This document shows, one piece after another, positions 1-7,633 of a DNA stretch of 20,294 bases. The stretch lies in NCBI GenBank assembly GCA_036514535.1, contig DATBWZ010000027.1, positions 1 to 20,294 on the forward strand, in the 5' to 3' direction. The notes under the pieces were generated by a model. That model had not been told where the DNA came from. It was given only the letters and a program-made list of their open reading frames with translations, and ran no database searches. This stretch comes from DATBWZ01 sp036514535. Its GTDB lineage: Bacteria; JAMCPX01; DATBWZ01. A program made the translations under genes and the position numbers. Positions within the stretch are counted from its first letter, which is position 1. Every line of letters starts with the position of its first letter.

Positions 1-2
1 AT

Positions 3-827
3 GATATTTACGGAGTGCAACTAATTGATAAGGTGATTGTAATTGATCAGTCTCCTATCGGAAGGACGCCGCGGTCAAACCCCGCAACCTATACTGGCAT
101 TTTTACGCCTATAAGGGAACTCTTCACCAGACTGCCGGAGAGCAGGATTCGCGGATATAACCCTGGCCGGTTCAGTTTTAATGTCAAGGGCGGGAGGTGT
201 GAGGCGTGTTTCGGAGACGGAGTGATAAAGATTGAGATGCACTTCCTTCCTGATGTGTATGTAAGGTGCGATGTATGCAAGGGCAAGAGGTACCATTCGG
301 AAACACTTGAAGTTCGCTATAAGGGGAAGAGCATTTACGATGTTCTTGAAATGCCGGTGTCCGAAGCGCTTGAGTTTTTCAGTAATATTCCTGCTCTCCG
401 GCACAAACTCCGGACATTGGTGGATGTGGGTCTCGGCTACATAAAACTCGGTCAGCCCGCAACGACCCTGTCTGGAGGAGAGGCGCAGAGAGTAAAACTT
501 TCCAAAGAACTGTCAAGGAGAAACACGGGCAGAACGCTTTATATACTTGATGAACCTACAACGGGATTGCATTTTGCTGATGTGGAAAAACTTCTGTCTG
601 TGCTAAACCGTCTTGTGGAAGCGGGGAATACTGTTGTTGTGATTGAGCATAATCTGGATGTGATAAAATCTGCAGATTACGTTATTGATTTGGGGCCGGA
701 GGGGGGTGAGGCTGGAGGTCAAATTGTGGCAGTTGGAACACCGGAGGCAATTGCCAAAAACGCTTCCTCGCACACAGGTCAGTTTCTGCAGCAGGTTCTG
801 AATGGAGAAAGGCGGGCAAGGGGTTAG
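3..827 (+). CDS. uvrA: UvrABC excinuclease subunit A, C-terminal part (5'-truncated by window edge)
   Basis: DNA-damage recognition ATPase of nucleotide excision repair, which loads UvrB at lesions. Only the last 274 codons are present; the frame is open to the left edge and the first whole codon is at 3, so no start is visible. The strongly conserved VIDQSPIGRTPRSNPATYTG stretch comes first. Next is the C-terminal zinc module, with Cys codons at 198, 207, 267 and 276 (CEAC...CDVC). The second ABC domain follows: signature LSGGEAQRVKLS from 468, Walker B ILDEPTTGLH near 543-575, and the switch His in VIEHN near 640. The C-terminus looks complete. Its TAG stop overlaps the stop of the convergent pntB by 4 bases, leaving no room for a terminator. 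No key residue is missing in the visible part. Confidence 0.97.
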   Translation, partial: DIYGVQLIDKVIVIDQSPIGRTPRSNPATYTGIFTPIRELFTRLPESRIRGYNPGRFSFNVKGGRCEACFGDGVIKIEMHFLPDVYVRCDVCKGKRYHSETLEVRYKGKSIYDVLEMPVSEALEFFSNIPALRHKLRTLVDVGLGYIKLGQPATTLSGGEAQRVKLSKELSRRNTGRTLYILDEPTTGLHFADVEKLLSVLNRLVEAGNTVVVIEHNLDVIKSADYVIDLGPEGGEAGGQIVAVGTPEAIAKNASSHTGQFLQQVLNGERRARG

Positions 828-2215
828 GCCGCTTTTACAGCGCTGATGATGTCCAGCACGGCTTTCTTTCCATCACTAAAAAGCATTAGCGTATTGTCAG
901 CTGCGAAAAGCGGATTCGGGATCCCTGCAAAGCCAGGACTGAGACCCCGCTTTATGATTACAACAGTCTTTGCTTTATCCACATTAAGGATGGGCATTCC
1001 CGCAATAGGACTTTTTGTGTTTGTTCTTGCGATGGGATTGACCACATCATTTGCTCCGATGACTATCACTATGTCTGTCTGTTCAAAGGTTGTGTTGATT
1101 TCCTCCATGGTCTTTAGTTTTTCGTAAGGAATATTAACCTCTGCAAGCAGAACATTCATGTGTCCCGGCATCCTTCCGGCAACAGGATGTATTCCGAATT
1201 CAACGGTCATTCCATTTTTCTCAAGCAATAAGAACAGGTCGCGGACAGCGTATTGAGCCTGTGAAATAGCCATTCCGTATCCGGGAACGATGACGACCCT
1301 CCGGGCTACGTCAAATAGCATGGCAACCTCTTCCGGGGTGACTGATTTTACACGGCCCGCATAGATATCATCATCCTTTGTGGTCATCTTCTCGGTAGTA
1401 CTTCCAATGCCAAAAAGCACATGGGCAAGGGAGCGGTTCATTGCGATACACATGATTTGTGTAAGGATTAAACCTGACGATCCGACAAGAGATCCGGATA
1501 TTATGAGTGAGTTGTTGTTCAGCACAAAACCTGTTGCGACAGCAGCAAGCCCGGAGTAAGAATTCAACAGGGAAATGACAACCGGCATGTCTGCTCCGCC
1601 AATAGGAATAGTAGAAAGAATTCCGAGGATAGACGACAGAGCAACTATTATCCAATAAAAAATCGTCTCCTCAGGTTTATATACAGATAATCCACAAAAA
1701 GACAGAATTATCAAAAAAAGTATCGCATTAATTATATTATGGCCCTTAAAGTTTATTGCTTTCTCAGAGATGAGTTCTTGCAGTTTTGCAAAAGCGATAA
1801 GGCTTCCCAATAATGTAACCGCGCCAATAACTCCGGATGCCGCAATGGATATTCTAAACTGCAGACTGAAATTTTCGTTGAGGTAAATGCTTTCGTAAAG
1901 AACTGCTCCTGCAACTAAAAAGGACGCCCCTCCGCCAAAACCGTTCAGTAGGGCTATAATCTGGGGTATTGCGGTCATCCGTATTCTGGCTGCAAGGAGT
2001 GTTCCTATTGCTGAGCCAACCACAAGGCCGGCAATTATAATTTCATAACTGGCGATCTTTGCATTAAAAAGAGTTGCAACTATTGCGATGAGCATACCCA
2101 GGGCGCCCATAAGATTACCCCTGACCGCAGTGCGAGGATGGGTCAATCCTTTAAGACCGTAAATAAAAAGGATCGTAGAGAAAAGATAAGCCAGATTTAT
2201 TAATGATACAGCCAT
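824..2215 (-). CDS. pntB: NAD(P) transhydrogenase subunit beta (membrane domain plus NADP-binding domain III)
   Basis: Beta subunit of the proton-translocating transhydrogenase, which drives NADH + NADP+ to NAD+ + NADPH with inward proton flow. It has 463 residues, the usual family length. The N-terminal ~270 residues are a series of hydrophobic helices, starting SLINLAYLFSTILFIYGLKG. The C-terminal ~175 residues form the soluble Rossmann-like domain III: IVPGYGMAISQAQYAVRDL, GANDVVNP, and IIKRGLSPGFAGIPNPLF, the NADP-binding and dI-contact segments. It begins 1 base after the pntAB stop, with no clear Shine-Dalgarno, so translational coupling is likely. It is the last gene of the leftward block and ends inside the stop codon of uvrA. 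Confidence 0.97.
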   Translation of the reverse strand: MAVSLINLAYLFSTILFIYGLKGLTHPRTAVRGNLMGALGMLIAIVATLFNAKIASYEIIIAGLVVGSAIGTLLAARIRMTAIPQIIALLNGFGGGASFLVAGAVLYESIYLNENFSLQFRISIAASGVIGAVTLLGSLIAFAKLQELISEKAINFKGHNIINAILFLIILSFCGLSVYKPEETIFYWIIVALSSILGILSTIPIGGADMPVVISLLNSYSGLAAVATGFVLNNNSLIISGSLVGSSGLILTQIMCIAMNRSLAHVLFGIGSTTEKMTTKDDDIYAGRVKSVTPEEVAMLFDVARRVVIVPGYGMAISQAQYAVRDLFLLLEKNGMTVEFGIHPVAGRMPGHMNVLLAEVNIPYEKLKTMEEINTTFEQTDIVIVIGANDVVNPIARTNTKSPIAGMPILNVDKAKTVVIIKRGLSPGFAGIPNPLFAADNTLMLFSDGKKAVLDIISAVKAA

Positions 2216-2216
2216 A

Positions 2217-2495
2217 TTATTTTTTCTTAAACATCTTGAGCATTCTGTCGGTAACCATAAAACCGCCGACGACGTTTATGGTAGCAAAGACTACGGCAAT
2301 AAATGCGAGGATTGTAGTCAGGGTTGTATGTTGATAGCCCGCTGATATTATTGCTCCTATAATGGTTATTCCTGATATAGCGTTGGAGCCGGACATTAGC
2401 GGCGTATGAAGCGTTGGAGGAATCTTTGTTATTATTTCAAACCCAACAAAAAGAGAAAGTATAAAGATTGTAAAGGCTATCACAAATATATCCAT
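2217..2495 (-). CDS. pntAB: NAD(P) transhydrogenase subunit alpha part 2 (small membrane subunit)
   Basis: A 92-residue membrane protein carrying the first helices of transhydrogenase domain II. It has three or more hydrophobic segments: FVIAFTIFILSLFVGFEIIT, ISGITIIGAIISAG, and TILAFIAVVFATINVVGGFM. The family-typical TPLMSGSNAISGI motif lies between segments one and two, and a basic tail ends the protein. The alpha subunit is split here into a soluble and a membrane gene, as in Rhodospirillum rubrum, unlike the fused E. coli PntA. The ATG follows the pntAA stop directly (TAA then ATG). A good Shine-Dalgarno (AAGGAG) lies within the end of pntAA, 8 bases before the start, which supports this start. 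Confidence 0.95.
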   Translation of the reverse strand: MDIFVIAFTIFILSLFVGFEIITKIPPTLHTPLMSGSNAISGITIIGAIISAGYQHTTLTTILAFIAVVFATINVVGGFMVTDRMLKMFKKK

Positions 2496-3665
2496 TTAAC
2501 CGCTCCTTTCTGCCAATATTTCTTTTATCCGCGCATTGGATATTTCTCCGTCCTTTGTTACCATTGTCTCGCGGATTATTTCGTCCTCAGTATTTAGTTG
2601 AAGGCTGCCGTTTTTGACAAGATAGAGTAAGAAATTTGTGATATTCTTTGAATACATAATGCTCGCATCGTAAGGCACTGTTGAAGGCAGGTTCGTGGGA
2701 CCCATTATGGTGATACCGTTTACTACGATTGTTTTACCGGGTTGGGTAAGTTCACAATTGCCCTCCCTTTCTGCGGCAAGGTCAATAATAACGGCGCCGG
2801 GTTTCATCTTCAGCACCATTTCGCGGGTAATGAGAATCGGCGCCCTTTTCGCAGGAACAAGAGCAGTTGTAATTGCGACATTGCTGGCGGCAAGGACCGT
2901 TGTCATCAATTCCTGCTGTCGCCTGTAAAAGTCTGCGGACATGGCGCTTGCGTATCCGGTAGATTGTTCTGCTTTTACGGTTTCAATAGATAGTTCTATG
3001 AATTTTGCCCCAAGACTTTCAATTTGCTCCTTTACTGCCGGCCGGACATCATAAGCGCTTACTACTGCACCCAGTCTTTTAGCTGTGGCAATTGCCTGGA
3101 GACCGGCAACCCCTGCGCCGATAACGAATACGTTTGCCGGAGAGATTCTTCCAGCCGCTGTCATGAAAAGGGGAAACATCTTGTGCAATGCCCCGGCAGC
3201 CAGCAGAACAGATTTATAACCCCCAATTGTTCCCATTGATGTGACGGCATCCATGTTTTGTGCCCTGCTGATTCGCGGTATCAGTTCCATTGCGAATGCA
3301 ATTACTTCGCGTTTTGCAAGTTCCTTTATTGTCTGCGGAGCATAGAATGGTTCAAGAAAGCCGGCAAGGACCTGATTTTTTCTGAGCATCTCAAATTCTT
3401 CTTTTCTAAATTCTGGATTTGCGCCCGGACCACGGACGAAGAGCAGTATTCCGGATGAAGAAAATATTGTTTTTCTTTCTGATATAATCTTTGCCCCCTT
3501 TTCCTCGTATTCCCTGTCCGTGAACCCCGCTGGTTCTCCGGCTCCTTTCTCAAATAAGATCTGTAAGCCTGCATTAAGAATGGAGGGAACTACGGCCGGC
3601 GTTATTGAAACCCTCCGCTCGTCCTGAAATGTTTCTTTCAATATACCAACGATCATTGAATCCAT
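2496..3665 (-). CDS. pntAA: NAD(P) transhydrogenase subunit alpha part 1 (soluble NAD(H)-binding domain I)
   Basis: Soluble NAD(H)-binding subunit of the proton-translocating transhydrogenase, related to alanine dehydrogenase. It has 389 residues and no membrane segment. The N-terminal domain opens IVGILKETFQDERRVSITP. The nucleotide-binding core has the GxGxxG turn in VIGAGVAGLQAIATAKRLGA and the acidic strand end AYDVRP. The mobile-loop region follows (YASAMSADFYRRQQELM), then LVPAKRAPILIT and VIIDLAAEREGNCELT. Neither the first ATG (3665) nor the in-frame ATG three codons later (3656) has a Shine-Dalgarno. By homology MIVGILKE from 3656 is an equally good start. It lies 19 bases after the glycosyltransferase gene and directly before pntAB. 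Confidence 0.96.
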   Translation of the reverse strand: MDSMIVGILKETFQDERRVSITPAVVPSILNAGLQILFEKGAGEPAGFTDREYEEKGAKIISERKTIFSSSGILLFVRGPGANPEFRKEEFEMLRKNQVLAGFLEPFYAPQTIKELAKREVIAFAMELIPRISRAQNMDAVTSMGTIGGYKSVLLAAGALHKMFPLFMTAAGRISPANVFVIGAGVAGLQAIATAKRLGAVVSAYDVRPAVKEQIESLGAKFIELSIETVKAEQSTGYASAMSADFYRRQQELMTTVLAASNVAITTALVPAKRAPILITREMVLKMKPGAVIIDLAAEREGNCELTQPGKTIVVNGITIMGPTNLPSTVPYDASIMYSKNITNFLLYLVKNGSLQLNTEDEIIRETMVTKDGEISNARIKEILAERSG

Positions 3666-3684
3666 GTTATCAATTTTTATTTGC

Positions 3685-4389
3685 TTAGTCCAGCAGTGAG
3701 AACCTTACAATCTGATATAATGCCAGTAAGCCATCCTTCCATTTTATCTTTTTCCCCTCTGCGTATGTCCTCCCGCTGTAGGAAATAGGAACCTCATAGA
3801 TTTTGCAATTCATTTTTGCGACCTTTACGGTAACCTCGGGCTCAAAGCCGAACCGGTTGGATTTAATCGCAATTTTTTTAATCACCTCACCCCTGAATGC
3901 CTTATATCCTGTCTCCATGTCAGAGAGGTTGAGATTTGTAAATATGTTTGTCAGGAGGGTTAGAAATTTGTTGCCCAGATAGTGCCAGAAAAACAAAACC
4001 CTGTGCGGTCCGCCGATAAATCTTGAACCATAGACTACATCGGCTATTCCTTGTGCTATCGGGCCAATTAAAATATGGTACTCCTGCGGATTGTATTCCA
4101 TGTCCGAATCCTGGATAATTACAACATCGCCCGAGATATGTTTGAATCCTGTGCGCAGCGCAGCGGCCTTGCCCCGATTTATTTCGTGAAAGAATATCCG
4201 GATACGGTTGTTTGGATCAGCATTAGCGTATTCGCCGGCAAATTTTTTCAAGAACTCCCTGCATCCATCTGTGGAGCAGTCATCAACAATAATAATTTCC
4301 TTAATGATATTTACAGCCATTACCCGTTTTAGAATCTCAGGAAGGGTTTTCATCTCGTTGTAAACAGGCATTACAACAGAAAGTTTCAT
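3685..4389 (-). CDS. Family 2 glycosyltransferase (dolichyl/polyprenyl-phosphate sugar synthase-like)
   Basis: A 234-residue GT-A fold transferase of the DPM1/polyprenyl-phosphate glycosyltransferase type. It probably moves a sugar from a nucleotide donor to a lipid phosphate at the inner membrane face; donor and acceptor cannot be read from the sequence. Visible motifs are the N-terminal SVVMPVYNEMKTLPEIL, IIIVDDCSTDG (nucleotide binding), the DxD-like QDSDMEYNP, and VYGSRFIGG and DMETGYKAFRGEV, typical of the DPM1-like branch. There are no C-terminal transmembrane helices, so it is the short soluble or peripheral form. It is the first gene of the leftward block, 19 bases ahead of pntAA, an unusual neighbour for a transhydrogenase. 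No Shine-Dalgarno or strong promoter is visible in the 158 bases to copA. Confidence 0.92.
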   Translation of the reverse strand: MKLSVVMPVYNEMKTLPEILKRVMAVNIIKEIIIVDDCSTDGCREFLKKFAGEYANADPNNRIRIFFHEINRGKAAALRTGFKHISGDVVIIQDSDMEYNPQEYHILIGPIAQGIADVVYGSRFIGGPHRVLFFWHYLGNKFLTLLTNIFTNLNLSDMETGYKAFRGEVIKKIAIKSNRFGFEPEVTVKVAKMNCKIYEVPISYSGRTYAEGKKIKWKDGLLALYQIVRFSLLD

Positions 4390-4507
4390 TACAATAAAGT
4401 ATGCTGAATTTTTTAATAAAAGTAAATATCTTTAATTGTTTTTAGGACGACCGGATTGGTCACCCCCTGCGTCATAATCAAATGGAGCAAGGATAATAAA
4501 AAAGCAT

Positions 4508-4541
4508 TTTTCTTGCAAGAAAATTCTACATTGTGTAGAAT
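4508..4541 (+). promoter_or_regulatory. Two tandem palindromes overlapping a candidate promoter of the copper ATPase gene
   Basis: A perfect 16-bp palindrome, TTTTCTTGCAAGAAAA, spans 4508-4523. It is followed by ATTCTACA-TTG-TGTAGAAT (8-bp arms, 4523-4541). TTGCAA at 4513-4518 (4 of 6 to the -35 consensus), a 17-base spacer and TAGAAT at 4536-4541 (5 of 6 to the -10) make a promoter. Each hexamer lies in a different palindrome, the expected arrangement for repressor operators. The inner TACA...TGTA resembles the CopY/BlaI-type TACAnnTGTA box but has a 3-base centre. The palindromes are seen directly; the promoter role is inferred, and no regulator gene is in the window. Confidence 0.5.
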
Positions 4542-4547
4542 AAAGTC

Positions 4548-7025
4548 ATGGCTGTTTATACAGACCCTGTCTGTGGGATGGAGGTAGAGGATACTCCGGA
4601 CGCTTTAAGAATTATCTATAAGAACACGGAATACCTTTTTTGCAATCCATCCTGCAATGTCCGATTCAGCGAAGATCCAGAGTCATTTTTAAAGCATCAA
4701 TTATCACAGGGTAGCGCAAGGAATAATGGTGAGATGCTATCCGATATTCGGGCGTACCGCCGGACCGCTCCTCCAGAAAACCTTTCCACCGCTATCCTTC
4801 CCATTGAGGGCATGTCCTGTGCATCCTGCGTTGCAAAGATAGAAAAGTCGCTCAATTCCCTGGACGGAGTTGGCGAGGCATTTGTGAATTTCGGGACAGA
4901 GAGAGCGGTTGTGAGATATGACCCCGGAATAACTGACATTGAATATCTGAAAAAAGCAATAAGTTCCGCAGGTGCGTACAAAGTAATAGAAACAGGGGGG
5001 AAGGATACCGGTGAAGCGGAACAGGCAGAGAGGGAAAGGTTTTATTTGCAGCTCAGAAACAGATTTGCTTTTGCCGCCGTCTCCGCTGTTGTGGTAATGG
5101 CAGGCAGCATGTACATGCTGATCCCCGAACTGCATGATATACTCCGTTCATACCAGTATCTTATCAATTACATCCTGTTTTTAATAACAACACCAGTGCT
5201 GTTCTGGTCGGGGCGGCAATTTTTCAGGGGTGCATGGGCCGAGGCAAAAAGATTTTCTTCAAATATGGATACTTTGGTTGCAATAGGTACTTCCGCTGCT
5301 TATCTTTACAGCAGCGCCATTACCTTTTTCCCCTCTCTTCTTGACGGAAAACTCAAGGGCATGTCAGATACATACTACGATACCGCAACTGCGATTATCG
5401 CCCTGATCCTTCTCGGCAGGCTTCTGGAGGCAAAGGCAAAGGGAAGAACGAGCGATGCAGTCAGGAAGCTCGCCGGTCTTCGGGCAAGGACCGCTCACAT
5501 AGTCAGGGATGGCGCCGAGATGTATATTCCTGTTGATGGTGTTCGTGCCGGGGATACTGTAATTGTGAAGCCTGGCGATAGAATTCCTGTTGACGGGATG
5601 ATGATTTCAGGCAGTTCATCCGTGGATGAATCAATGATTACCGGAGAGAGCATGCCTGCAGAGAAAAGGTCAGGAGACGCGGTCATCGGAGGAACAGTGA
5701 ATCTGACCGGCAGTTTCAGATTCAGGGCAACAAAAATTGGCAGGGACACAGCTCTTGCCCAGATAATAAGAATGGTTCAGGAGGCGCAGGGGAGCAAGGC
5801 GCCTGTTGAAAAACTCGTGGATAAGGTCGCATCATATTTTGTTCCTGCTGTGATTATAATTGCAGTCATAACCTTTTTTGTATGGTTATTCCTGGGGCCG
5901 GAGCCATCATTCAGGTTTGCTATAATAAACTTTATAACAGTTCTGATTATTGCCTGCCCCTGCGCTCTCGGGCTTGCGACGCCAACCGCGGTGATCGTTG
6001 GCATCGGAAAGGGCGCGGAATCCGGAATTCTTATCGGAGGAGAAAGCATTGAATTGCTTCACAGGATTACGACCGCTGTGTTTGATAAGACAGGCACAAT
6101 CACTGAGGGAAAACCAGTTGTTGCGGATATTGTTATTCTGGATAAGGATTATACTGAGAAGGACATACTCAGAATTGCCGGATCTGTTGAAAAATTGTCC
6201 GAGCATCCCGTTGCTCTGGCAATAGTGAAGAGGGCAAAAGAGAACAATATTGCCCTGCCTGAACCTCAGAAATTCCGGTCTGTTACAGGGTATGGTGTGC
6301 TTGGAGAGGTTGACGGCAGGCCGGTAGTTGCAGGCAATCCGGCAATGCTCCTTGATCAGGGAATAAAGATTGGCCGGGCTGCTGAACTGACTGAGAGACT
6401 TTCATCAGAGGCAAAAACAGCTGTCTGTATTGCTGCAGAAGGAGTTGTCCGCTCTGTGATTGCTGTTTCCGACACGATTAAGGCGTCGGCGCCGCAGGCT
6501 ATTTCCGAATTAAAAAAACTCGGGATTAAAACACTAATGATCACCGGAGACAATAAAAATGCTGCGGACGCAATTGCCCGGATGGTTGGAATTGCGTCAG
6601 TGAAGTCCAATGTTCTTCCGCAGGATAAGGCGGGGGAGATAAAAGCGTTGCAGGCAATGGGCGAAAGGGTTGCCATGGTGGGTGATGGCATAAATGATGC
6701 GCCGGCGCTTGCTCAGGCGGATGTGGGGATTGCTATCGGCTCCGGTACGGATGTTGCCGTTGAGGCTTCGGATATAACGCTTGTCAGCGGGAATCTTATG
6801 GCTGTTGTAAAAGCAGTCAGGCTTTCAATGTTCACTATGCGCACAATAAAACAGAATCTCTTCTGGGCGTTTTTCTACAACACAGCCGCAATCCCTGTAG
6901 CTGCCGGCCTGCTCTATCCGTTATTCCATTTCCTTTTAAATCCTGTGGTTGCTGCCGCTGCAATGGCATTCAGTTCTGTATCTGTAGTGCTGAATTCTCT
7001 GCGTCTGAAGCGCAGTTCCCCTTGA
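4548..7025 (+). CDS. copA: Cu+-exporting P1B-type ATPase with N-terminal YHS domain
   Basis: Inner-membrane pump that exports Cu+ (or Ag+) at the cost of ATP. It has 825 residues. In order: a YHS domain at 6-49 (DPVCGM, YLFCNPSC), one heavy-metal-associated domain with GMSCASC at 88-94, membrane helices from about 172, and the CPC ion-binding motif at 470-472 (ACPCALGLATP). Then come the phosphorylation site D513 in DKTGTITEG, the SEHP motif with H553, and GDGINDAP from 712. Near the end, YN in FFYNTAAIP and MAFSS match the Cu+-specific (P1B-1) residues of the last two helices. TGES is present in the actuator domain. No Shine-Dalgarno precedes the ATG, and the next in-frame Met lies inside the YHS motif, so this start is well supported. 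Confidence 0.97.
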   Translation: MAVYTDPVCGMEVEDTPDALRIIYKNTEYLFCNPSCNVRFSEDPESFLKHQLSQGSARNNGEMLSDIRAYRRTAPPENLSTAILPIEGMSCASCVAKIEKSLNSLDGVGEAFVNFGTERAVVRYDPGITDIEYLKKAISSAGAYKVIETGGKDTGEAEQAERERFYLQLRNRFAFAAVSAVVVMAGSMYMLIPELHDILRSYQYLINYILFLITTPVLFWSGRQFFRGAWAEAKRFSSNMDTLVAIGTSAAYLYSSAITFFPSLLDGKLKGMSDTYYDTATAIIALILLGRLLEAKAKGRTSDAVRKLAGLRARTAHIVRDGAEMYIPVDGVRAGDTVIVKPGDRIPVDGMMISGSSSVDESMITGESMPAEKRSGDAVIGGTVNLTGSFRFRATKIGRDTALAQIIRMVQEAQGSKAPVEKLVDKVASYFVPAVIIIAVITFFVWLFLGPEPSFRFAIINFITVLIIACPCALGLATPTAVIVGIGKGAESGILIGGESIELLHRITTAVFDKTGTITEGKPVVADIVILDKDYTEKDILRIAGSVEKLSEHPVALAIVKRAKENNIALPEPQKFRSVTGYGVLGEVDGRPVVAGNPAMLLDQGIKIGRAAELTERLSSEAKTAVCIAAEGVVRSVIAVSDTIKASAPQAISELKKLGIKTLMITGDNKNAADAIARMVGIASVKSNVLPQDKAGEIKALQAMGERVAMVGDGINDAPALAQADVGIAIGSGTDVAVEASDITLVSGNLMAVVKAVRLSMFTMRTIKQNLFWAFFYNTAAIPVAAGLLYPLFHFLLNPVVAAAAMAFSSVSVVLNSLRLKRSSP

Positions 7026-7058
7026 CGAAAACGTGTAATTCTGTTAATTTTTTAACCA

Positions 7059-7358
7059 ATGAAGGGCATATACTCAATCGGCGAGGTTATACCTAAGGTC
7101 ATTAAGTCATTAGGACTTGAAAAGAAATCAAAGCAGGTTGACGCAATGCTTCTGTGGAAGGAGATCGTGGGGGAGAGGGTATCGGAGAAATCAATGCCAA
7201 TCGGTATTAGCCGCGGGATTTTGAAGATCAGCGTATGCAGCTCTTCGTGGATGAACGAACTCCAGATGATGAAACCCGAGATAATGGAAAAGGTTGGCAA
7301 AAAAGTAGGCATTAACATCATAAAAGATGTAAGGTTTTACCTCGGAAGTATTAAATAG
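7059..7358 (+). CDS. DUF721 (DciA-like) small protein
   Basis: A 99-residue protein that matches the DUF721 family by pattern. An N-terminal helix, IGEVIPKVIKSLGLEKK, precedes the hallmark LLWKEIVGERVSEKSMPIGISRGILKISVCSSSWMNELQMMKPEIMEKV (residues ~28-76), with the typical W..IVG and the 'L.I...SS.W..EL' strand-helix. The tail is NIIKDVRFYLG. DciA members of this family load the replicative helicase DnaB in bacteria lacking DnaC; whether this short copy does so is inferred from family only. The gene starts 33 bases after copA, without a visible Shine-Dalgarno. It may be read through from the copA promoter, although the functions look unrelated. Confidence 0.85.
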   Translation: MKGIYSIGEVIPKVIKSLGLEKKSKQVDAMLLWKEIVGERVSEKSMPIGISRGILKISVCSSSWMNELQMMKPEIMEKVGKKVGINIIKDVRFYLGSIK

Positions 7359-7410
7359 GAATGTCTTGACCGGGAGCTCCCCGTTGATTTGCTAAAGTTG
7401 CGGGCGCAAG

Positions 7411-7484
7411 AGCCGGCGAGCGGATTTGAACCGCTGACCTGCCGATTACGAATCGGCTGCTCTTACCAACTGAGCTACGCCGGC
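7411..7484 (-). tRNA. tRNA-Thr (anticodon CGT)
   Basis: Read on the minus strand this folds as a full cloverleaf of 74 bases. The 7-bp acceptor stem is GCCGGCG/CGCCGGC and the D-arm is GCTC/GAGC. The 5-bp anticodon stem is GCCGA/TCGGC around the loop TTCGTAA, with CGT at + positions 7448-7450. The variable loop is AGGTC, and the T-arm is AGCGG/CCGCT with TTCAAAT. The discriminator base is T and CCA is not encoded. Anticodon CGT reads ACG threonine codons. It lies opposite to the flanking genes. Confidence 0.97.
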
Positions 7485-7493
7485 AATTTTCCT

Positions 7494-7502
7494 ATTATAT
7501 CA
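7494..7502 (-). promoter_or_regulatory. Extended -10 promoter element of the tRNA-Thr gene
   Basis: On the minus strand the sequence reads TGATATAAT, a perfect TGnTATAAT extended -10, with TATAAT at 7499-7494. Transcription would begin near 7487, about 3 bases before the mature tRNA 5' end at 7484. The best -35 candidate at 17-base spacing is CTGTTG, a poor match, which fits an extended -10 promoter. Confidence 0.5.
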
Positions 7503-7588
7503 TAAGAATCTGTTTTCAACAGGCTTTTTCTTTTTGACGAATTGACTCAGAATTGTTCATATCAAAATCAATCAGAACAACTTGCTTC

Positions 7589-7617
7589 TTGACATCTGGA
7601 TGCAAATTTGGTAACCT
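7589..7617 (+). promoter_or_regulatory. Candidate sigma70-type promoter of the CheW-like/receiver cluster
   Basis: A perfect TTGACA (7589-7594) is followed after 17 bases by TAACCT (7612-7617, only 3 of 6), preceded by TGG, a TGn extension. A start near 7624 would give a leader of about 10 bases to the ATG at 7634. This favours that ATG over the TTG codon at 7553, which lies upstream of the promoter. Confidence 0.4.
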
Positions 7618-7633
7618 TTTTAGCAGCAGTGCA

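Noticed and set aside
4390..4507. Search for a minus-strand promoter of the glycosyltransferase-pnt block
   Set aside because: Only poor candidates were found (for example TTTACT with a 19-base spacer to TACTTT), so no promoter is annotated.
7043..7056. GTTAA-TTTT-TTAAC inverted repeat between copA and the DUF721 gene
   Set aside because: Only five AT-rich pairs; too weak for a terminator or operator claim.
7372..7381. Perfect palindrome GGGAGCTCCC after the DUF721 gene, considered as a terminator
   Set aside because: It has no loop and no following T-run on either strand; the flanking bases pair poorly.
7398..7409. TTGCGGGCGCAA just downstream of the tRNA 3' end, considered as its terminator
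   Set aside because: The loop is only two bases unless pairs are opened, and no T-run follows on the minus strand.
7553..7633. Upstream in-frame TTG extension of the first CheW-like gene (27 extra residues)
   Set aside because: The added residues do not look like a CheW domain or signal peptide, the start is TTG without a ribosome site, and a promoter-like TTGACA lies inside this stretch.
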